The notes beneath the pieces are model-generated. The model was not told where the DNA came from. It made no database searches and saw nothing but the letters and a program-made list of their open reading frames with translations. The translations under genes and the position numbers were made by a program. A stretch of 9,728 nt of DNA from NCBI GenBank assembly GCA_030746295.1, contig JASLMY010000189.1:1-9728 (forward strand). The letters run 5' to 3'. The stretch comes from Alphaproteobacteria bacterium. Its GTDB lineage: Bacteria; Pseudomonadota; Alphaproteobacteria; GCA-2731375. Of this stretch, positions 5,984 to 9,728 are shown piece by piece; position 1 is the first letter of the stretch, and each line of letters begins with the position of its first letter.

Positions 5984-7112
5984 TTAGCTGTTGTTGTCCT
6001 CGCCGGTCGCCGGTCCACCGACCTGGTGCGCCAGCGCCGCCTCGAGATAGACGTCGATATCCCCGTCTAGAACACGGCCCGCATCCGACCGCTCGACACC
6101 GGTGCGCACGTCCTTGACCATCTGGTAGGGCTGCAGCACGTAAGAGCGGATCTGGTGTCCCCAGCCGATGTCGGTCTTTTGCGCCTCCAGGGCCTGCTTC
6201 TCCGCCTCGCGCTGTTGCAGCTCCCGTTCGTAGAGGCGCGCCCTCAGCATCTTCATCGCCGCGGCCCGATTCTTGTGCTGTGAGCGCTCTTGCTGGCATT
6301 GCACGACAATGCCGGTCGGCAAATGGGTGATGCGGACGGCGCTGTCGGTCCGATTGACGTGCTGGCCGCCGGCGCCCGAGGCCCGGTAGGTGTCGACCCG
6401 CAATTCGGCCTCGTTGACCTCGATCTCGATATCGTCCTCGACCTCCGGATAGACCCAGACGCTGGCGAAGCTGGTGTGACGGCGCGCGCTGGCATCGAAG
6501 GGCGAGATCCTGACCAACCGATGCACACCGCTCTCGGTCTTCAGCCAGCCATAGGCGTTGGCGCCGACGATCTGCAGCGTCGCCGACTTCAAGCCGGCTT
6601 CTTCGCCCGGGCTCTCCTCGATCAAGGTCGACTTGTAGTGGTGACTGTCCGACCAGCGGCTGTACATCCGGAGCAGCATCTCCGCCCAGTCCTGTGATTC
6701 GGTGCCGCCGGCGCCGGCATGGACCTCGAGATAGCAATTGTTGGCATCGGCCTCGCCGCTGAGCAGCGTCTCGACCTGGCGCTTGTCCCCTTCCCGCTTC
6801 AACTCCGCGAGCCGCGCCACGGCTTCGGCGACAACCTCGTCCTCGCCCTCGGCCTCGCCGAGCGCGATCAGCTCCAGCACTTCGTCAAGGTCGGTTTCGA
6901 GCTCGCGATAGCTCTGGATCGCGGTGTCGAGGCGGGTCCGCTCGCGCATCAGGGCCTGGGCCCGCGCCTGATCCTCCCAAAGCGCCGGCGATTCGATCTC
7001 CGCATTCAGCTCCGCCAGCCTCTTGAGGGCAACCTCCCAGTCAAAGGTGCCTCCTCAGGAGGGTGAGCGTCTGGCGAATCTCGTCCGCCATGGCCTGCGT
7101 CTCGGCCCGCAT
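5984..7112 (-). CDS. prfB: Peptide chain release factor 2 (RF2), expressed by programmed +1 frameshift
   Basis: RF2 recognises UGA and UAA stop codons and releases the peptide. The first 23 codons (from ATG 7112-7110) end at an in-frame TGA (7043-7041). Shifting +1 there continues through DWEVALKRL... to the TAA at 5986-5984, giving 375 residues in total, normal for RF2. With that numbering the stop-recognition SPF is at 203-205 and the catalytic GGQ at 248-250, close to E. coli RF2 (205-207 and 250-252). A is found before SGAGGQ. The frame after the shift opens again at an internal ATG (6949), which would lack 54 residues and is not the true start. AAGGAGG 4 nt before 7112 supports the upstream ATG. 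The gene lies 50 bp after PBP1A on the same strand, an order common in alphaproteobacteria, and may be co-transcribed. Autoregulation through the frameshift is expected. Confidence 0.96.
7040..7055 (-). promoter_or_regulatory. prfB: prfB programmed +1 frameshift site with internal Shine-Dalgarno
   Basis: Read on the minus strand: AGGAGG (7055-7050), CAC, CTT (7046-7044), TGA (7043-7041), C (7040). This matches the E. coli arrangement AGGGGG-TAT-CTT-TGA-C, including the 3-nt spacing from the Shine-Dalgarno to the slippery CTT and the poor-termination context UGA-C. When RF2 is scarce the ribosome pauses at UGA and slips from CUU to UUU, then reads GAC. When RF2 is plentiful it stops and releases a 23-residue peptide. 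Confidence 0.97.
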
Positions 7113-7116
7113 GCTG

Positions 7117-7123
7117 CCTCCTT
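7117..7123 (-). promoter_or_regulatory. prfB: Strong ribosome binding site of prfB
   Basis: AAGGAGG lies 4 nt before the ATG at 7112. It fixes the start there rather than at the second in-frame ATG (7091), and so puts the frameshift site at codons 23-24. Confidence 0.8.
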
Positions 7124-7162
7124 GCCGCTCGAGCGTTCGCTCTTTCGGGGTGATTCGTCCGC

Positions 7163-9580
7163 CTAATATAGACCGCCCGTGCCGGCACGGGGAGTGGCCC
7201 CGACGGCCTGCACCGGCGCGCCCGGCCCGACACCCGGGCGCTCGGCCGAGGGCTCGGTGCCGGGCTTGAAGGCCTCCAGGATCGAGCCCCTGGCGCCGGG
7301 CGTGGTCCGCAAGCCGCTCTTGCTGTCGACCCGCACCAGCTTGATGCCTGAAGGAATGCGGAAGGGAATGTCGGGCTCGTTCGCCAGTGCCTCGGCCATG
7401 AAGTCGCGGAAGATCGGCGCCGAGACCGAAGACCCGGTCTCGCGCCGGCCGAGCGGCTTGGGGTCGTCGAAGCCGACAAAGACGCCGACAACGAGGTCGG
7501 GCGCGAAGCCCATGAACCAGGTATCCCGGGACTCGTTCGTCGTGCCGGTCTTGCCCGCCAACGGCTTGCCGACCGCCGCCACCCGGCGCCCGGTGCCGCG
7601 CAATACCACGCCTCTCAACAGCGAGACGACTTGGTAGGCGGTGCCGGGGTCGAGGATCTGCTCGCGCTCGTCTTGCAGCAAGGGCTCGGGCTGGCCCTCC
7701 CAATCGACGGCAGCGCAGCTCTCGCAGCGGCGCCGGTCATGGCGGAAGATGGTTTGCCCGCGCCGGTCCTGAATGCGATCGATCAGCGTCGGCTGGATCC
7801 GCTTGCCGCCGTTGACCAGCATGGCGTAGGCGGTGCTGAGCCGAAGCAACGTGGTCTCGCCGGCGCCGAGCGCCATCGGCAAGTAGGCCGGCATGTCGTC
7901 GACGATGCCGAAGCGGCGCGCGTAGTCGACGATCACGTCCATACCGATTTCCTGCGCCAACCGCACGGTCATCAGGTTTCGCGACTTCTCGAGGCCGAGC
8001 CTGAGGGTGCTCGGCCCGTAGAACTTCTCGCTGTAGTTCGACGGTTTCCACTTGGGGAGGCCGGGCCCCTGGTCGATGACGAAGGGGCCGTCCAAGATGA
8101 TGCTCGCCGGCGTGAAGCCGTGGTCGAGGGCGGCGGCATAGACGAAGGGCTTGAAGGCCGAGCCCGGCTGCCGCATCGCCTGCGTGGCGCGGTTGTACTG
8201 GCTGTTCTTGAAGTCGTAGCCGCCGACCATGGCCAGGACCCGCCCGGTATGCGGGTCGAGCGCTACGATGGCGCCGTCGACGTCGGGGATCTGCTCCAGC
8301 CGATAGCCGTTCGGCACATGGCCCTTGTCGTCGGGCGCCAGCGGCGATACCGCCACCACGTCGCCCACCGACAAGACGTCGGCCGGCTTCTTGACGCTGG
8401 GGCCGCGCTTCTGGCCCTCGCGCCAGGGCCGTGCCCATTTCAGGGCCGACAAGGGTATCCGCCCCTCGCTGGCGTCGCCGAAGCCGATGCCGGCACCCTT
8501 GCGATCGACCTTCAGAACCACCGCCATCCGCCACTCGCCGAGCGTCGGCGGCGGCGCGATCGCGGCCAGCTTGCCCGCCCAGCCCTCGTCGAGCTCGAGC
8601 CGCGACAGCGGACCGCGCCAACCGTGCCGGCGGTCGTATGTCCTGAGGCCCTTGCGCAAGACCCGCTCGGCCAGGACCTGCAGCCTGGTCACCAAGGTGG
8701 TTCGGATCGACATCCCGCCCTCATAGAGCGCCGCCTCGCCGTAGGCGTCGACGAGCTGGCGGCGAACCTCCTCGGCGAAGTAGGCGGCACCCAGGCCGGC
8801 GACCAGGTCGGGCCGCTTGGCGCCGAGCGGCAGGGCCTTGGCCGCCGCCGCTAACTCCGGCGTCAAGATGCCGTCTTGCGTCATTCGGTTCAGAACCCAG
8901 TTCCGCCGCGCCAGCGCCGCCTCGGGCTGGCGGAATGGGTGATAGTTGTTGGGTGCCTTCGGCAAGGCCGCCAGGTAGGCGGCCTCGCTCAAGGTCAGCT
9001 CGTCGAGCGACTTGTCGAAATAGTTGAGCGCCGCCGCCGCGACCCCATAGCTCCTGCGGCCGAGAAAGATCTCGTTCAGATAGAGCTCGAGGATGCGGTC
9101 CTTCTCGAAGGCATGCTCCATCCGCACCGCCAGGATCGCCTCCTTGATCTTGCGCTCGTAGGAGACCTCGTTCGTCAGCAGGAAGTTCTTCGCCACCTGT
9201 TGCGTAATCGTCGAAGCGCCCTTCGGCCGCCGGCCAGAGCCCAGGTTCTTGACGTTCACCAGCATCGCCCGCGCGATGCCCGCCGGGTCGAGCCCGAAGT
9301 GGCGGTAGAAAGTCTTGTCCTCGGCCGAGAGGAAGGCCTGGATGACGTGCTTGGGGATCGCCGAGATCGGCACGAAGAGCCGCCGCTCCTTGGCGAACTC
9401 GACGATCAGGCGACCATCGGCGCCGTGCACCCGGCTCATCACCTTCGGCTTGTACTCGGCCAGCTGGCGATAGTCCGGCAGGTCGCGCCCATAGTGCCAA
9501 AGGGCATAGAAGACGCCGCCGACGCCGACGAGCGCCAGAACCAACGTGGTGGCAAAGAGGACAGCCAGAAATCTCAGCAT
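7163..9580 (-). CDS. mrcA: Penicillin-binding protein 1A (bifunctional transglycosylase/transpeptidase)
   Basis: This 805-residue class A PBP polymerises lipid II into glycan strands and cross-links them at the outer face of the inner membrane. It has one N-terminal membrane helix (about 5-29). The GT51 domain (about 52-230) has AEDKTFYRHFG with catalytic E87, KGASTITQQVAKN (120-132) and RKIKEAILAVRME (143-155). A middle OB-like segment spans about 325-425. The transpeptidase domain carries all three signatures: SAFK with nucleophile S474, SRN (533-535) and KTGT (677-680). A CESC pair (C619, C622) sits in the transpeptidase domain between SRN and KTGT. The last 50 or so residues are Pro/Gly/Ala-rich and probably disordered. 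The start ATG has only a weak GAG upstream, but the membrane helix begins right after it. It follows a probable amidase gene by 97 bp and precedes prfB by 50 bp, a conserved alphaproteobacterial order. Confidence 0.96.
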   Translation of the reverse strand: MLRFLAVLFATTLVLALVGVGGVFYALWHYGRDLPDYRQLAEYKPKVMSRVHGADGRLIVEFAKERRLFVPISAIPKHVIQAFLSAEDKTFYRHFGLDPAGIARAMLVNVKNLGSGRRPKGASTITQQVAKNFLLTNEVSYERKIKEAILAVRMEHAFEKDRILELYLNEIFLGRRSYGVAAAALNYFDKSLDELTLSEAAYLAALPKAPNNYHPFRQPEAALARRNWVLNRMTQDGILTPELAAAAKALPLGAKRPDLVAGLGAAYFAEEVRRQLVDAYGEAALYEGGMSIRTTLVTRLQVLAERVLRKGLRTYDRRHGWRGPLSRLELDEGWAGKLAAIAPPPTLGEWRMAVVLKVDRKGAGIGFGDASEGRIPLSALKWARPWREGQKRGPSVKKPADVLSVGDVVAVSPLAPDDKGHVPNGYRLEQIPDVDGAIVALDPHTGRVLAMVGGYDFKNSQYNRATQAMRQPGSAFKPFVYAAALDHGFTPASIILDGPFVIDQGPGLPKWKPSNYSEKFYGPSTLRLGLEKSRNLMTVRLAQEIGMDVIVDYARRFGIVDDMPAYLPMALGAGETTLLRLSTAYAMLVNGGKRIQPTLIDRIQDRRGQTIFRHDRRRCESCAAVDWEGQPEPLLQDEREQILDPGTAYQVVSLLRGVVLRGTGRRVAAVGKPLAGKTGTTNESRDTWFMGFAPDLVVGVFVGFDDPKPLGRRETGSSVSAPIFRDFMAEALANEPDIPFRIPSGIKLVRVDSKSGLRTTPGARGSILEAFKPGTEPSAERPGVGPGAPVQAVGATPRAGTGGLY
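7176..7191. repeat. Perfect 16-bp palindrome at the 3' end of the PBP1A gene
   Basis: CCCGTGCCGGCACGGG is exactly self-complementary and lies within the last codons of PBP1A (encoding part of RAGTG). It could fold as a 6-bp stem with a CCGG loop in the mRNA, just before the PBP1A stop codon and 64 nt before the prfB start. No T-run follows, so it is not a typical terminator. In GC-rich coding DNA it may be chance. Confidence 0.4.
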
Positions 9581-9605
9581 CGTCTCGGGTCTGCGTAGCT
9601 ACCAG

Positions 9606-9623
9606 CCCGCATGAGCTAGCGGG
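9606..9623. repeat. Short inverted repeat in the PBP1A leader
   Basis: CCCGC (9606-9610) and GCGGG (9619-9623) flank an 8-nt loop. It lies 26 bp upstream of the PBP1A ATG on the minus strand. On that strand a T5 run comes before the hairpin, not after, so it does not terminate transcription from the upstream gene. No clear -35/-10 pair was found in this 97-bp gap. TAGAAT (minus, 9640-9635) is -10-like but lacks a -35 at the right distance. Confidence 0.25.
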
Positions 9624-9677
9624 AAAAAGTGTCTATTCTATGACCGTGCCGACGGCAAGCCCTCCGATCCCCACCGT

Positions 9678-9728
9678 CTAGCGGTCAAGGGCGGCGAAAT
9701 ACTTGTCGACCGCCTCGGCGACCGCGAC
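9678..9728 (-). CDS. C-terminal end of an upstream gene, probably N-acetylmuramoyl-L-alanine amidase
   Basis: A minus-strand frame entering from the right edge encodes VAVAEAVDKYFAALDR and stops at TAG (9680-9678). Only 16 residues are visible, with no catalytic motif. The ending (an alanine-rich helix then YFA and a short basic tail) resembles the C-terminus of Amidase_3 family enzymes, whose last helix often reads like AIxxYFA. In many alphaproteobacteria the gene immediately upstream of PBP1A and prfB is this amidase, which cleaves the muramyl-L-alanine bond during cell separation. Coding status rests on the open frame and position. The product name is mainly inferred from synteny. Confidence 0.5.
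   Translation of the reverse strand, partial: VAVAEAVDKYFAALDR

Noticed and set aside
7631..8854. Plus-strand open frame of 407 codons
   Set aside because: It is antisense to PBP1A, whose catalytic motifs are complete; no independent coding evidence.

Overview
The window is GC-rich chromosomal DNA that looks alphaproteobacterial, probably Rhodospirillales-like. The reasons are the minus-strand order amidase end, PBP1A, then prfB; an M23 peptidase next to a bactofilin whose N-terminus starts MFSK; and a DUF3971/AsmA-like protein with an alphaproteobacterial WP...ARRW motif. The taxonomic call is inference. I see no tRNA, rRNA, CRISPR array, insertion sequence, integrase or toxin-antitoxin pair. 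The region looks like stable core genome, not an island.

Layout from left to right. Positions 1-2061 (minus) hold the N-terminal 687 codons of a large inner-membrane-anchored AsmA/YhdP-like protein that runs off the left edge and seems to start at TTG. A 229-bp divergent gap follows. Then comes a complete PLP-dependent D-threonine aldolase / 3-hydroxy-D-aspartate aldolase gene (2291-3415, plus). A 265-bp intergenic region (3416-3680) contains an AT-rich stretch and a strong 11-bp-stem hairpin with a GANTC site in each arm. It leads a two-gene operon: a membrane-anchored coiled-coil M23 endopeptidase (3681-5390) and an overlapping bactofilin (5365-5877). A 106-bp convergent gap separates these from the minus-strand cluster: prfB (7112 to 5984, with a programmed +1 frameshift), PBP1A (9580 to 7163), and the last 16 codons of an upstream gene, probably an N-acetylmuramoyl-L-alanine amidase (9728 to 9678).

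Functionally, most of the window concerns the cell envelope. PBP1A polymerises and cross-links peptidoglycan. The amidase and M23 peptidase cut it. The bactofilin probably positions the M23 enzyme. The AsmA-like protein belongs to a family implicated in lipid transport between the membranes. prfB encodes release factor 2 and carries a textbook autoregulatory frameshift site (AGGAGG, 3 nt, CTT TGA C). The aldolase is a stand-alone metabolic gene with no pathway partners in view.

I do not see a clearly new system. The points most worth a second look are the M23-bactofilin operon with its hairpin leader and apparently duplicated cytoplasmic motif, and the self-complementary sequence covering the prfB frameshift Shine-Dalgarno.
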